Origin: Gynuella sunshinyii YC6258
Lineage (GTDB): Bacteria; Pseudomonadota; Gammaproteobacteria; Pseudomonadales; Natronospirillaceae
Reading direction: 5' to 3'
NCBI RefSeq assembly: GCF_000940805.1
Contig: NZ_CP007142.1
Span: forward strand, 4,502,593 to 4,566,592
Length of the DNA: 64,000 nucleotides
A program made the translations under genes and the position numbers. Shown here in pieces: positions 38,937 through 49,243 of the stretch; position 1 is the first letter of the stretch, and every line of letters begins with the position of its first letter. The notes beneath the pieces were generated by a model that made no database searches, was not told the DNA's origin, and saw only the letters and a program-made list of their open reading frames with translations.

Positions 38937-40307
38937 ATGCAAATTGCTAGTAAGTTCAAACAGTTATTTCTGGGTACGATATGTTTATCGACTGTTATCT
39001 GCAGCCAGGCATATGCCGAAACCGGTGAGCCGGAAAAAGAAGACCTTAAGTTTGGTTTTATCAAACTGACCGACATGGCACCACTGGCCATAGCCTATGA
39101 AAAAGGATATTTCGAAGATGAAGGACTCTATGTCACACTCGAAGCTCAGGCCAATTGGAAAGTGCTGCTGGACCGTGTTATCGATGGACAACTGGACGGC
39201 GCCCATATGTTAGCCGGACAACCACTTGGAGCCACGATTGGGTTTGGTACTCAGGCAAATATCATTACCGCATTTAGCATGGATCTGAACGGCAATGGAA
39301 TTACCGTTTCGAACGCCGTGTGGGAAAAGATGAAGCAGTACGTGCCTATGAAAAATGGTTTGCCTGTTCATCCTATCAAGGCAGATTACTTGAAACCTGT
39401 GGTAGAAGAATACAAAGCAGAAGGCAAGCCATTTAATATGGGAATGGTATTTCCGGTTTCCACTCACAACTATGAACTACGCTACTGGCTGGCCGCCGGT
39501 GGTATCAATCCAGGGTATTATGCCCCATTGAATGGTGACACCTCAGGTACCCTCAAAGCAGATGCATTTCTGTCCGTCACCCCGCCGCCCCAAATGCCAG
39601 CGACACTGGAGGCTGGTACCATTTACGGTTACTGTGTCGGCGAACCCTGGAATCAACAGGCTGTCTTTAAAGGCATCGGCGTGCCTGTCATTACCGATTA
39701 TGAAATATGGAAAGATAATCCAGAGAAGGTGTTTGGTGTCAGTCAGGAGTGGGCAGACAAATACCCCAATACTCATATTCATGTAGTCAAGGCTCTGATC
39801 CGGGCAGCCAAGTGGTTGGATGAGAATAACAATGCCAATCGCAAGGAAGCCGTCGACATTCTGTCAAAACCTTATTATGTCGGTGCCGATGCCAACGTCA
39901 TTGCCAACTCCATGACCGGCACCTTCGAGTATGAAAAAGGTGATAAACGAGAAGTCCCCGACTTTAACGTCTTTTTTCGTTATCACGCGACTTATCCTTA
40001 TTACTCTGATGCAGTCTGGTATCTGACCCAAATGCGACGCTGGGGACAGATTCCCGAATATAAGCCAGACAGTTGGTACACCGATATTGCCAAAAAAGTC
40101 TATCGTCCGGACATTTATGCCCAGGCAGCTAAAGATCTCATTGCCGAAGGCAAAATGAACGCAACAGACTTTCCTGACTTTGAGACGGAAACCGGATTCA
40201 AACCACCTCATCAGGAATTTATTGATAGCGTGATGTATGACGGTACCAAACCCAATGCCTATATCGACAGTTTTGCCATTGGCCTGAAAGCCAAAGACAA
40301 AATCTGA
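38937..40307 (+). CDS. nrtA: Nitrate/nitrite ABC transporter substrate-binding protein (NrtA/CmpA family)
   Basis: A 456-residue periplasmic protein. The ATG at 38937 follows GGAG and begins a Sec signal peptide cleaved near AYA (about residue 29); an upstream in-frame ATG at 38898 is unlikely. The sequence has the family pattern [41 protein letters not shown] and [10 protein letters not shown]. It captures nitrate or a similar anion for the NrtB/NrtD system encoded next. The neighbouring NarK favours nitrate over bicarbonate. Confidence 0.9.
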   Translation: MQIASKFKQLFLGTICLSTVICSQAYAETGEPEKEDLKFGFIKLTDMAPLAIAYEKGYFEDEGLYVTLEAQANWKVLLDRVIDGQLDGAHMLAGQPLGATIGFGTQANIITAFSMDLNGNGITVSNAVWEKMKQYVPMKNGLPVHPIKADYLKPVVEEYKAEGKPFNMGMVFPVSTHNYELRYWLAAGGINPGYYAPLNGDTSGTLKADAFLSVTPPPQMPATLEAGTIYGYCVGEPWNQQAVFKGIGVPVITDYEIWKDNPEKVFGVSQEWADKYPNTHIHVVKALIRAAKWLDENNNANRKEAVDILSKPYYVGADANVIANSMTGTFEYEKGDKREVPDFNVFFRYHATYPYYSDAVWYLTQMRRWGQIPEYKPDSWYTDIAKKVYRPDIYAQAAKDLIAEGKMNATDFPDFETETGFKPPHQEFIDSVMYDGTKPNAYIDSFAIGLKAKDKI

Positions 40308-40377
40308 AGATGCATCCATAAAAGGCAATATTCCGGCCGGTTCAAAGAACCGGCGATTCCACACAGGTTATTCACTT

Positions 40378-41382
40378 ATGAACAGAGTCAATACAAACAG
40401 GTATTCATTCATTCCGTTGTTCAATTTGTTCAAATACAAAAACAATGAGATCTCGCTGGTTCGCCTGCTCCAAAAAATCGGCCTGCCCACAGGGGGAATA
40501 TTACTGTTTTTATTTTTCTGGAGTGTTGCGGCACAAAATATTGATACCTCTCTGGGAAAATTTCCAGGACCTACTGAGGTGTTCAACCAGGCAAATAGTC
40601 TCGTTGCAGAACATCAGGCAGAACGATTACGGGAAACTGAGTTTTATCAGAGACAACAACAACGTAATGCCGACAAGCTTGCCAAAGACCCCTATGCCGA
40701 TATAAAGACTCGCCCCTATACCGGATCACCTACTTATTTCGATCAGATACTGACCAGTATGATTACCGTACTAAGTGGTTTTATCCTGGCTTCAGCGATT
40801 GCTATTCCACTTGGCGTCATTATTGGTTTAAGCAAAACCATCAATGCGGCACTGGCACCGGTTATCCAAATCTTCAAACCGGTTTCGCCACTGGCATGGT
40901 TACCTCTGGTCACTATGGTGGTCAGTGCGGTGTACGTGACCGATGACCCCTTGTTCGCCAAATCATTTTTAAACTCGATGTTCACCGTAACATTATGCAG
41001 TCTTTGGCCAACGCTGATTAATACCTCTGTGGGTGTCGCCAATGTCAACTCTGATCTGATCAATGTCAGCAAGGTACTAAGACTGAGCTGGCTGACCCAT
41101 ACCCGGAAAATAGTGTTGCCCTCGTCTATTCCGATGATTTTTACCGGGCTGCGCCTGTCTCTCAGTATCGCCTGGATGGTGCTGATTGCCGCTGAGATGC
41201 TGGCCCAGAACCCCGGCCTGGGCAAATTTGTCTGGGATGAGTTTCAGAATGGCAGTTCAAATTCTCTCGGCAGAATCATGGTGGCGGTGCTGACGATTGG
41301 GTTTATAGGTTTTCTGCTGGACCGGATCATGTTGATGATTCAGCAGCGGGTAAACTGGGACAGACATGCCGATATCCGTTAA
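40378..41382 (+). CDS. nrtB: Nitrate ABC transporter permease (NrtB family)
   Basis: A 334-residue inner-membrane permease with about six hydrophobic segments and the BPD-type loop region (AEMLAQNPGLGKFVWDEF, with a conserved Gly after the EAA motif). A charged insert at about 75-110 (RQQQRNADKLAKDPYADI) precedes the second membrane segment. It lies 70 nt after nrtA and works with the NrtD ATPase. Confidence 0.9.
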   Translation: MNRVNTNRYSFIPLFNLFKYKNNEISLVRLLQKIGLPTGGILLFLFFWSVAAQNIDTSLGKFPGPTEVFNQANSLVAEHQAERLRETEFYQRQQQRNADKLAKDPYADIKTRPYTGSPTYFDQILTSMITVLSGFILASAIAIPLGVIIGLSKTINAALAPVIQIFKPVSPLAWLPLVTMVVSAVYVTDDPLFAKSFLNSMFTVTLCSLWPTLINTSVGVANVNSDLINVSKVLRLSWLTHTRKIVLPSSIPMIFTGLRLSLSIAWMVLIAAEMLAQNPGLGKFVWDEFQNGSSNSLGRIMVAVLTIGFIGFLLDRIMLMIQQRVNWDRHADIR

Positions 41383-41572
41383 CAGGCCTTTGATTTTCGT
41401 AACTAAGGCCGTGAAGGCAAATCACAAATCAAGAACAAATCCACCGAAACCGAAACTGGGCCACGGTTGGTAAATAACCGAAGTATCGGGTATGCCAACT
41501 TCAATGAACCTGCGTCGACGCAATGGTTATTCAAAGGCTCCTTAACAGAAAGATCAACCGAAAGGTACGACT

Positions 41573-42421
41573 ATGTCTAAAGCTCATCTTGAACTGACTC
41601 AGGTCGGTATTGAATTTCCAACCCTCAGAGGAAACTTTGTGGCGTTGCAGAATGTTAACTTGAAAATAGCCAAAGGCGAATTCGTTTCCCTGATAGGTCA
41701 TTCCGGTTGTGGAAAATCCACGGTGTTGAATATCGTTGCCGGCTTGTATCAGGCTACTACTGGTGGAGTGGTGCTAAATGGCCGGGAGGTCAACTCCCCA
41801 GGACCAGAACGCGCTGTGGTATTTCAGAATCACTCGTTATTACCCTGGCTGACCGCTTATCAAAATGTTGAACTGGCAGTCAAACAGGTTTTCAGACATC
41901 AAAAAAGCAAACGGGAAATGCAGGAGTGGATCGAACATAATCTCGCACTGGTACATATGAGTCATGCCATGCACAAACGCCCGGATGAAATTTCCGGGGG
42001 TATGAAACAACGGGTCGGCATAGCCAGAGCACTGGCCATGGAGCCCTCCGTACTGCTGATGGATGAACCATTTGGTGCCCTGGATGCCCTGACCAGAGCA
42101 CATCTACAGGACTCGCTTATGGACATACAGGCTGATCTGAACAGTACTGTTATCATGATTACCCATGATGTTGATGAAGCGGTTCTGTTATCTGATCGTA
42201 TCATCATGATGACCAATGGACCGGCTGCCACCGTGGGAGAGATTCTGACAGTTAACCTGCCACGGCCACGGAATCGCCTGGAACTGGCGGATCAGCCCGA
42301 ATACAATCATTACCGCTCTGAAGTCTTGAAATTCTTATACGAAAAACAACGAAAAATTGAAGAAATCAATCGACCTGTAAAATCAGCTAATACTTCAAAA
42401 GATAAAACAGCTGTCGCCTAA
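41573..42421 (+). CDS. nrtD: Nitrate ABC transporter ATP-binding protein (NrtD family)
   Basis: A 282-residue ATPase. Walker A GHSGCGKST, Q-loop FQNHSLLPW, signature SGGMKQR, Walker B VLLMDEPFGALD and the H-loop His in MITHDVDEA are present. There is no NrtC-type C-terminal solute-binding domain, so it resembles NrtD. It lies 190 nt after the permease; GAAAGGTACGACT precedes the ATG. An 8-bp hairpin overlaps its stop codon (42411-42430). Confidence 0.92.
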   Translation: MSKAHLELTQVGIEFPTLRGNFVALQNVNLKIAKGEFVSLIGHSGCGKSTVLNIVAGLYQATTGGVVLNGREVNSPGPERAVVFQNHSLLPWLTAYQNVELAVKQVFRHQKSKREMQEWIEHNLALVHMSHAMHKRPDEISGGMKQRVGIARALAMEPSVLLMDEPFGALDALTRAHLQDSLMDIQADLNSTVIMITHDVDEAVLLSDRIIMMTNGPAATVGEILTVNLPRPRNRLELADQPEYNHYRSEVLKFLYEKQRKIEEINRPVKSANTSKDKTAVA

Positions 42422-42430
42422 AGGCGACAG
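42411..42430 (+). terminator. Hairpin overlapping the nrtD stop codon
   Basis: CTGTCGCC/GGCGACAG forms a perfect 8-bp stem with a TAAA loop that contains the stop codon. No T-run follows. It may stabilise the mRNA 3' end or separate nrtD from the next gene. Confidence 0.4.
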
Positions 42431-43215
42431 TAATGCCGGGAAAATACTGATCACACTCAGGTTAATTGATACATCGCCAACATGAATCCAGGTGAGCTGG
42501 GGTATTTTTTTTAAATCGGCTATATTTTCGAAGTCCATCACAGATCAATCAATTCGTTAGATCATCTGTCATTGCTCTTCGTCAACAATTAGCATGAAAA
42601 AAACTGAAAAATTTGGTTATTTGTCCTTAAATATCCAGTTTGACAGACTTATATAGATAAACCAGATTTCAATATATCTATAGTGTAATGTTAAGTGTTA
42701 TTTCCAGCGTGCTACACTGCATACTTGGGTAGGCCCAAAATCCTGCACCCCTGAATACGGATGGTCAGTTATACTTGCTGACACGGCACATCCCCCAGAG
42801 ACAGCCGCATTTTTTCCGAATCCCCTTAAAGGATTTCTGAATGCTGTGAGTAAGGAAACCGGGGTAAAAACCTGTTAGAAACGAGAGTTTATACGGCAGA
42901 AATGAGCGATCTAAACAGATTTTTTGCAGCTTTACGGCACAGATATTTATTCAGTGGCTTCTCACGAGCTTACCCATCACATTGCCTCGTATCCCTAGGG
43001 AACCTCTGAAAAATGGCCTATTTTTGCACAGGACGTTGTCAGCCCCAGTCTCACATCCTCATTTACGCCAGTAAACTGCGGTGTTGCGAGTGGTGCTTCT
43101 TTGCCTGCATCAAAACTATTCCTATTTTTCAGAGGCCCCTAGTTTTATTCGTACCAGGCGATTCATCATTTCATTTCAGATCACTTATTAACAGGTAAAA
43201 TCAAGGAAATTATAA
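42422..43215. other. Intergenic region with one MITE copy
   Basis: About 800 bp between nrtD and the PilJ-type gene. It contains the MITE-like repeat (42999-43138) and no gene. An ORF across the repeat has no ribosome site and repeats a peptide seen at the 51.7-kb copy. Confidence 0.7.
42999..43138 (+). repeat. 140-bp MITE-like element with terminal inverted repeats
   Basis: The ends GGAACCTCTGAAAAAT and (inverted) GGGCCTCTGAAAAAT are near-perfect inverted repeats. It is flanked by CTAG at 42995-42998 and 43139-43142, a 4-bp target duplication of the YTAR type. It shares most of its sequence with the repeat at 51675-51815. No transposase is encoded, so a transposase elsewhere must move it. 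Confidence 0.85.
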
Positions 43216-44001
43216 ATGTCCGGGTTCACCAAAAACCTTTTTTCAAAAATCATCATTTCAATGATTGTTGTTTTCTGTTCATTTGACACCTTTGCGGCCA
43301 TCAATAATATCGACGACGCAATCAATAAAGCAGGCCGTCAGCGCATGCTCAGCCAAAGAATGGTTAAGTCCTACTTGCTCCTGGGCCTGGAAGTCACACC
43401 AGATAAAACAAAATCACAAATGGATGCAGCCATCGAATTGTTTGAGCAACAGTTGAAGGAATTGGAAGTCTACGCTGACAGTGAGAAACTGAAACAATCG
43501 CTGCTAACGGTACGTAAACATTGGTCTGCTTTTCAAAAGCCGTTGCAGCAGGAATATGATATAAACGCCGCAAAAACGTTACTTTCTGATGTGGAAAACC
43601 TGCTCGCTGAGTGTGAGAACGTTGTTACCATTCTTGACAGCGAGGCCGGAACCAGCAAAGCCAAGCTGGTAAATGTCAGTGGCCGTCAACGCATGTTGTC
43701 ACAACGAATCGCCATGTTTTATTTTGCCCATGCACTCAACATCGGCACAGAAAAAGAAAAATCCAGTTGGCAGCAGGCCATCGATCAGTTTGACAGTGCA
43801 CTCAAAGAACTGATTGCTTCTTCTGAGAATACACCACAAATTTCCGAGTCTTTACGAAAAGTCGATGCTCAATGGAAACTGTCAAAATCGAGTTTTTCTC
43901 TCATGGACAAGGACAATTTCGTCCCCCTTATTATTCAGGTAACGAGCGATGGAATATTAAAGAATATGGATTCCATTACCGGACTATATAGCAACCTATA
44001 G
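43216..44001 (+). CDS. Periplasmic protein with two PilJ/NarX-type sensor repeats
   Basis: A 261-residue exported protein (signal peptide about 1-28). It contains two copies of the PilJ-type domain (type IV pili methyl-accepting chemotaxis N-terminal domain), each starting with INKAGRQRMLSQRM or VNVSGRQRMLSQRI. This resembles the nitrate-binding P-box of NarX/NarQ. No membrane segment or output domain exists, so it must act through a partner. Its place between the NrtABD system and NarK suggests nitrate sensing or buffering. AAGGAAATTATAA precedes the ATG. Confidence 0.88.
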   Translation: MSGFTKNLFSKIIISMIVVFCSFDTFAAINNIDDAINKAGRQRMLSQRMVKSYLLLGLEVTPDKTKSQMDAAIELFEQQLKELEVYADSEKLKQSLLTVRKHWSAFQKPLQQEYDINAAKTLLSDVENLLAECENVVTILDSEAGTSKAKLVNVSGRQRMLSQRIAMFYFAHALNIGTEKEKSSWQQAIDQFDSALKELIASSENTPQISESLRKVDAQWKLSKSSFSLMDKDNFVPLIIQVTSDGILKNMDSITGLYSNL

Positions 44002-44159
44002 TTCTATTTATTATTTCGCCATCTGAACAGTTTAATTCTTTTTTTCTCATCGCCATCACTTTGTAAATCATGCACAAGCATTACCAACAAAGAGGTATGG
44101 CGATTTCACCAACTCATACCATTTAACATACTAATTTACGTATTCCATTTTCATTCCGC

Positions 44160-44175
44160 TGGCATATCGATTGCG
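44160..44175 (+). promoter_or_regulatory. Sigma-54 (-24/-12) promoter for narK
   Basis: TGGCATATCGATTGCG matches TGGCAY-N5-TTGC with exact spacing and lies 35 nt before the ATG, leaving a 5' leader of about 20 nt. Sigma-54 control with NtrC is common for nitrate assimilation genes. Confidence 0.75.
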
Positions 44176-44209
44176 TCATTGAACGAACATCCACAAACGG
44201 GAGCGTTTA

Positions 44210-45688
44210 ATGTCATTAACCAATCTGAATCTGAGCCATTTTTCCGACCCCGCAACCAGAACCCTGCATTACACTTGGTTCGCATTTTTCCTGACGTTTG
44301 TTGTTTGGTTCAATGCCGCACCACTCAAACCACTTATTACAGAAACTTTTAATCTGAGTAATGACCAATGGAAAGCCATTTTGACATTGAATGTGGCGCT
44401 GACCATCCCGGCCAGAATAGTCATTGGGATACTGGTTGATAAATTCGGGCCGCGAGTTGTTTACGCTATTTTGTTGTTGCTAACAGGTGTTCTATGCCAA
44501 TTGTTTGCCTGGGCACAAAACTATCAACAATTGGCACTGGCCCGTTTTTTACTTGGATTTGCAGGCTCTGGTTTTGTCATCGGTATACGGCTGGTAGGAG
44601 AATGGTTCCCACCCAGAACGGTTGGGCTGGCCCAGGGTATTTACGGCGGCTGGGGTAATTTCGGCTCTGCCGCAGCCGCATGGACATTACCCACTCTCGC
44701 CATTACCTTGTTTGGCGGCGAGAATGGCTGGCGCTATGCGATTGCCTTTACTGGAGTACTCGCTTTTCTATATGGATTATTGTTTTATCTGAAAATACGG
44801 GACACTCCCGAAGGGGCAACTTATTTCAGACCGAGCAAATCTGGTGGTTTAGAGGTCTCCAATAAAAGAGATTTTTGGTTTTACATCATTATGAATGTAC
44901 CGATGTATATCATTCTGGCGATACTCGCGTGGAAACTCTCCCCTTCCGGAGTAGGGCTGCTGGGACACATCGAAACGTATGGCATGTACGGCATACTGAT
45001 GCTGCTGTTTGTATATCAGTTTAGTCAGATTGTCAGAGTGAACTGGAATATCCTACGAGGACATCATCCTGCGGCCCATGACCAATATAAGTTCAGACAA
45101 GTGGCGATTCTGGATTGGGCATATTTTGTCACTTTTGGCTCAGAACTTGCGGTCGTCTCGATGTTACCGGCGTTCTTTATGGAAACATTTACCGATATGA
45201 GTGTTACCTCCGCTGGCTTGTTTGGGGGCCTCTATGCGTTAATGAACCTGATAGCACGTCCCAGTGGTGGTTTGATCAGCGACAGACTGGGCCGCCGCCG
45301 AACCTTATCCTTCACCATACTTGGACTGGCTATCGGTTATTTGTTGATGTCACAGGTCAATGCCGAATGGCCGTTATTACTGACTGTACTGACAGTTATG
45401 GTATGTTCGTTCTTTGTTCAGGCTGGAGAAGGTGCCGTATTTGCCGTTGTACCTCTGGTCAAAAGACGGATGACTGGTCAAATCGCCGGCATGGCAGGTG
45501 CTTACGGAAATGTAGGAGCGCTGACGTTTTTAACTGTTTATACCTTCGTGGACGCCAGCACATTCTTTATGATCATTGGCAGTAGCGCCCTGGTAGTTTA
45601 TCTGATCGTTCAGTGGCTGGAAGAACCGAGCGGCCATATGACGGAAATACTGCCCGATGGCCGCATGGCATTCATAAAGGTTTCCTGA
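44210..45688 (+). CDS. narK: NarK/NasA-type MFS nitrate/nitrite transporter
   Basis: A 492-residue protein with about 12 membrane segments. Nitrate/nitrite porter features: [22 protein letters not shown] in helix 4-5 and the nitrate signature [16 protein letters not shown], plus a second Gly-rich segment [13 protein letters not shown] in the C-terminal half. GGGAG precedes the ATG and a sigma-54 promoter lies upstream. It imports nitrate or exchanges nitrate and nitrite. No nas reductase gene appears in this window. Confidence 0.93.
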   Translation: MSLTNLNLSHFSDPATRTLHYTWFAFFLTFVVWFNAAPLKPLITETFNLSNDQWKAILTLNVALTIPARIVIGILVDKFGPRVVYAILLLLTGVLCQLFAWAQNYQQLALARFLLGFAGSGFVIGIRLVGEWFPPRTVGLAQGIYGGWGNFGSAAAAWTLPTLAITLFGGENGWRYAIAFTGVLAFLYGLLFYLKIRDTPEGATYFRPSKSGGLEVSNKRDFWFYIIMNVPMYIILAILAWKLSPSGVGLLGHIETYGMYGILMLLFVYQFSQIVRVNWNILRGHHPAAHDQYKFRQVAILDWAYFVTFGSELAVVSMLPAFFMETFTDMSVTSAGLFGGLYALMNLIARPSGGLISDRLGRRRTLSFTILGLAIGYLLMSQVNAEWPLLLTVLTVMVCSFFVQAGEGAVFAVVPLVKRRMTGQIAGMAGAYGNVGALTFLTVYTFVDASTFFMIIGSSALVVYLIVQWLEEPSGHMTEILPDGRMAFIKVS

Positions 45689-45704
45689 CAGACAAACCCA
45701 CTGA

Positions 45705-47210
45705 TTATGGCTTACCAACCTGATCCAGCCAGCTTTCAATAATCTGTTGCCTGGCTGGATCAGAAAAGCCCTGTGGTGGCATACGTCGGTCTTTAACCAC
45801 TTTCTGATACATGAGTCCGGATGTCAGCCAGCGTTTGGAGACTTGCCTGGAGAGCTGTTCATGGCATGCCTGACATTCACTGGCCAATACCTGACTGACA
45901 TTTTCCGGAGGCGTAATTTTCTGATCCTGCTGCCATAGATTCTGGCTGACAAAAGCTTCCCCGGGAGCCAGACGCAACAGACTGCGATTATTGTCTTCGA
46001 TAACCCAAACAGAGCCATCGCTACTGGCGGACAATCCAACAGGACTCCCTTTTGGCCGAACGCCCTCTAGCTGATCCCAGCGGTGAATCACCTCCAACGC
46101 CTCTAAACCATACCCTGAAGGATAGCTCTCCTGTTGACGCCCAAACTCCTGCTCCCGCGGATCTCTTGAATAATATGCGCCATCACGAATAATTGGCTGT
46201 TGTCGCTTATCCAGTTTCAATGCCAGAAGCTGATGACCGGAAACCTGATAACCATGCAAACTGACCAACAATGTATTGGCCAAAGCCGGCAGCGCATGCT
46301 GCTCATAAAACATCATATCCAGTGGCGCACCATGGGGTGGTAACAAGGCAACAGGAGAGTCATAGGCTTTACAGGCCGGTTTTATCGCGCGCCATAATGG
46401 ATTGACTTGTTGTACCGGAAAACAGTAGGGCCAGCCATAGTCCTGATCGGGATTTACCTGATTTAATGTTTCTAATGGCGAGAATACCTGTTTGAAATCC
46501 ATCCCGTTATCGGCCTGAAAGACCTTATCGTATCGATTTACCGCCAATGCCATTGAGTTCCTTAACCCTTTGGTCGTCCGGTAATGATCAAAATCCCATT
46601 GTTCCGTTTTTTCATCATAGGCATACCAACGCAATTGCGCATCTGTTTGACGCTGTGCACATACGCCTTTGGCGACCTCAGCCTGACATTGATCGGTGGG
46701 AGCCCCAAAATTTAAAACCAAAGTTTTATCCCGTAACAGGGTAAAGTTCATCAACGGATGACGATGACCATCGATTATCTGCCGGGTCAACAGCTCCTCA
46801 CTCCGTACAAGATGGCCACTGTCATCCAGTGTGACTCGGATCAACCGGTCTTTCTCACCAACCAGTACCGCAGTGTCGTTTAACCGCTCCAGTCCATGAG
46901 GCAGATTAAGTCGTTGCAACAAAGCCTCAAAAGATTTGTTTTTTACATCGTAACGCCACAAGGTTCCGCGATGGTCACTCCACCCTCCCATGTCAGTAAT
47001 CAACAACACACCTGGGCGCCATTCGATAATCCGTCTTGGCTTAACCAGCGGTTGTCCCTGATGAACCAGCCCGAGACACAGACCTGACTCAGTATCGATG
47101 GCTGCTCTGGGATAACCATCACATATTCCATCAGTCAGATAATTCTGAACCTTGGATTGCGCAACAGCGCATATAAAAGCCAGCAAAACAACAATACAGG
47201 ATTTGAACAT
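45705..47210 (-). CDS. Sorbosone-dehydrogenase-like beta-propeller fused to cytochrome c
   Basis: A 501-residue exported protein (signal peptide about 1-20). Residues 30-420 resemble soluble PQQ-type sugar (L-sorbosone/glucose) dehydrogenases: PHGLERL, RNSMALAVN, NQVNPDQDYGWPYCFP and GYGLEALEVI. The last 70 residues form a small cytochrome c module with CQACH as the haem site and RMPPQG as the Met-ligand region. The fusion can pass electrons straight from sugar oxidation to the respiratory chain. The end converges on narK with only 16 nt between. Several Cys in the propeller may form disulphides. Confidence 0.88.
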   Translation of the reverse strand: MFKSCIVVLLAFICAVAQSKVQNYLTDGICDGYPRAAIDTESGLCLGLVHQGQPLVKPRRIIEWRPGVLLITDMGGWSDHRGTLWRYDVKNKSFEALLQRLNLPHGLERLNDTAVLVGEKDRLIRVTLDDSGHLVRSEELLTRQIIDGHRHPLMNFTLLRDKTLVLNFGAPTDQCQAEVAKGVCAQRQTDAQLRWYAYDEKTEQWDFDHYRTTKGLRNSMALAVNRYDKVFQADNGMDFKQVFSPLETLNQVNPDQDYGWPYCFPVQQVNPLWRAIKPACKAYDSPVALLPPHGAPLDMMFYEQHALPALANTLLVSLHGYQVSGHQLLALKLDKRQQPIIRDGAYYSRDPREQEFGRQQESYPSGYGLEALEVIHRWDQLEGVRPKGSPVGLSASSDGSVWVIEDNNRSLLRLAPGEAFVSQNLWQQDQKITPPENVSQVLASECQACHEQLSRQVSKRWLTSGLMYQKVVKDRRMPPQGFSDPARQQIIESWLDQVGKP

Positions 47211-47879
47211 GAGTACTCACTACAGGTTAAATAACGGAAAAACAGGTAGATCATCTTAAGATCGCGGCTATACTAAAAAATGAGACGAATTTTGTCACGC
47301 CCATACCAAAGATTGATGGCAAACCTGCTGTCTATATACCCCAGGATCAAGGCATCCGGTTTACATGCAAACGGCATTGATAAGCAGAGGTTCAGCCAAT
47401 CGCAATGCCTCGTGGTGATCTCAGGCAACTATAATACATTTGAGTGGTTAACAAGCTCCCAATTGGCACTCGCGACATAACAAACAATGTTGCATTTTTA
47501 GTGGGCCTGAGTCGCAAAAAACACCTGCTTCAGTGAAATCGGCAATAACATTCCATCCCAAAAACATCTCCTACTATTTTCGTGAATCAGGTACAGTGGT
47601 TCCTCATTGTTTGCACAATCTATTCAAATTAATTTTTATACTAACCGGGTCTTGTTCACTGATGTTCCGATAAGACAAAAAGGTAATTCGTTGCCTATCA
47701 GGAACAGGCCATTGCTTTACCATGTATACGAATGTTTTTACCTACAGGCAAATAACAATGTCGAGTAGCGGAATATTGACGTACCTCTACACCAAGAAAA
47801 AGGTGTCATTTTTGGCCTTTTATGAAAAATAAACAAAGTAGTCGTACTCGCTGGTTTTACCAGCAAACGAGGAGAAAAC
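47211..47879. other. Divergent intergenic region
   Basis: About 670 bp between the divergent dehydrogenase-cytochrome and dioxygenase genes. No gene or clear site was seen; a 66-codon ORF at 47280-47480 lacks support. Confidence 0.5.
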
Positions 47880-48833
47880 ATGAGTCAACAAAAAACATCC
47901 CGAATGTTAAATCGAAGACAGGCTATCAAAAAAACAGGTTCGTTTATGCTGGCTGCACCTTTTGTCAGCTTGGCTGGCTGTAAGTGGGAAGATGTCACAG
48001 AGGAATTGGAAAACCAGCAAAGCAGTTATTCTTCCAGCACAGCAGCATTACTGAATGAGGACAATTCCGGAGTTGCCTGGGCAACCGGTGGAACGGCCTC
48101 TATGAGTGTCATTTATCCAAACCCGTTTGAAAGTACTGATCTGGGTAGTGCATGCACATTAACAGAATCGTTAACACTGGGTCCATGTTATTCACGTACT
48201 CTGGATCGTGAAGATATTTCCGAAGGTCGGGACGGACTCCCAGTAAGATTGAGTTTTATGGTCGTCGATTCCAACTGCAATCCTGTTCCCGGGGCTATTG
48301 TAGATATCTGGCACTGCGACCCTTATGGTGTCTATTCCGGAGATGACATGAGTGCGGTGGATTTTTGTACCGGTGGCGATACTGAAGCTCAGGCAGCAGC
48401 CTGGTTCAGAGGCACCCAAACCACTGACAGCGATGGTCGCGTTAACTTTAATACCTGTTTTCCCGGTTGGTATCAGGGACGTGCGGTGCACATCCACTTA
48501 CAATTCATCATCAATGGAGAGACCTATCTGGTTTCGCAAGTGGGTTTCCAGGATAGCCTGAACCTTGAGATTCTGGCCAACGAACCGGTATACAATGAAA
48601 GAGGCATCAATGGCTACACGTATAACAACAGCGATACTGTTTTTCTAAGCAGCGAGTACGAAATATTTCTCTGCGACACTCAAAAAATGTCGGATGGTTC
48701 CATGCTCGCCTGGAAGACATTTGTGATACCTGATGAACCATCTTCAAACGATGAAGATCCGGATGGACCTGATGGTCCATGGGGACCTGGTGGTCCTGGA
48801 GGTCCTGGAGGTCCTGGCGGAGGTCGACCATAG
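47880..48833 (+). CDS. Tat-exported lipoprotein intradiol dioxygenase with collagen-like tail
   Basis: A 317-residue protein. The N-terminus has a twin-arginine signal (NRRQAIKKTG, then a hydrophobic stretch) ending in lipobox LAGC (Cys34), so it is folded before export and lipid-anchored. Residues about 85-285 are an intradiol ring-cleavage dioxygenase: GPCYSR with the first Fe Tyr, VDIWHCDPYGVYSG, and GWYQGRAVHIH with the second Tyr and two His. The last 25 residues are a Gly-Pro-rich tail (GPWGPGGPGGPGGP). It likely cleaves catechol-type aromatics outside the cytoplasm. GAGGAG precedes the ATG. Confidence 0.9.
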   Translation: MSQQKTSRMLNRRQAIKKTGSFMLAAPFVSLAGCKWEDVTEELENQQSSYSSSTAALLNEDNSGVAWATGGTASMSVIYPNPFESTDLGSACTLTESLTLGPCYSRTLDREDISEGRDGLPVRLSFMVVDSNCNPVPGAIVDIWHCDPYGVYSGDDMSAVDFCTGGDTEAQAAAWFRGTQTTDSDGRVNFNTCFPGWYQGRAVHIHLQFIINGETYLVSQVGFQDSLNLEILANEPVYNERGINGYTYNNSDTVFLSSEYEIFLCDTQKMSDGSMLAWKTFVIPDEPSSNDEDPDGPDGPWGPGGPGGPGGPGGGRP

Positions 48834-48864
48834 GAAAAGTTCGTTAAAAATTTAATATACCATC

Positions 48865-48887
48865 AGCGGGATTACCCGCTTTTTTTT
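48865..48887 (+). terminator. Rho-independent terminator
   Basis: AGCGGG-ATTA-CCCGCT is followed by eight T residues, 32 nt past the first dioxygenase stop. Confidence 0.92.
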
Positions 48888-49243
48888 GCCATCAATTTAA
48901 ATTCATATATAAATAAAATTAAAAAATTCTTGACCATACTGTTATCGTATAAAAAAAACACCCTAAAATTATTTTGAAAATTAATAATTCAGATAAAGAA
49001 ATATGCCGAATTATTACACACTGACTCCACTCTTTTTTCTTATTGTATTTATAACCTGAGATTGCTGATTAGGAAAATTTAATCACTCTTAAATCTGAAC
49101 GGAAGTACCCGTTTTCTACTGGTGGTCCCAAACCGGCAATACCCGATACCAGGACAAAACCGCAACAAAAAGGCCAAAAGAAGCCAACGTTGGACGTTCA
49201 GTTTCGTTTTAAAAGCCCGAAATAGAGGATGGAAAGCATCTCA
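48888..49243. other. AT-rich intergenic region between the dioxygenase genes
   Basis: About 350 bp with very AT-rich sequence and no gene; it should contain the promoter of the second dioxygenase gene. Confidence 0.5.

Noticed and set aside
43013-43198. ORF sharing a peptide (SHILIY-SKLRC) with one at 51472-51801
   Set aside because: Both lie across the MITE-like repeat; the shared peptide is a by-product of repeated DNA, without ribosome sites.
42422-43215. Riboswitch or small RNA before the PilJ-type gene
   Set aside because: No known aptamer features could be recognised; only the MITE is clear.
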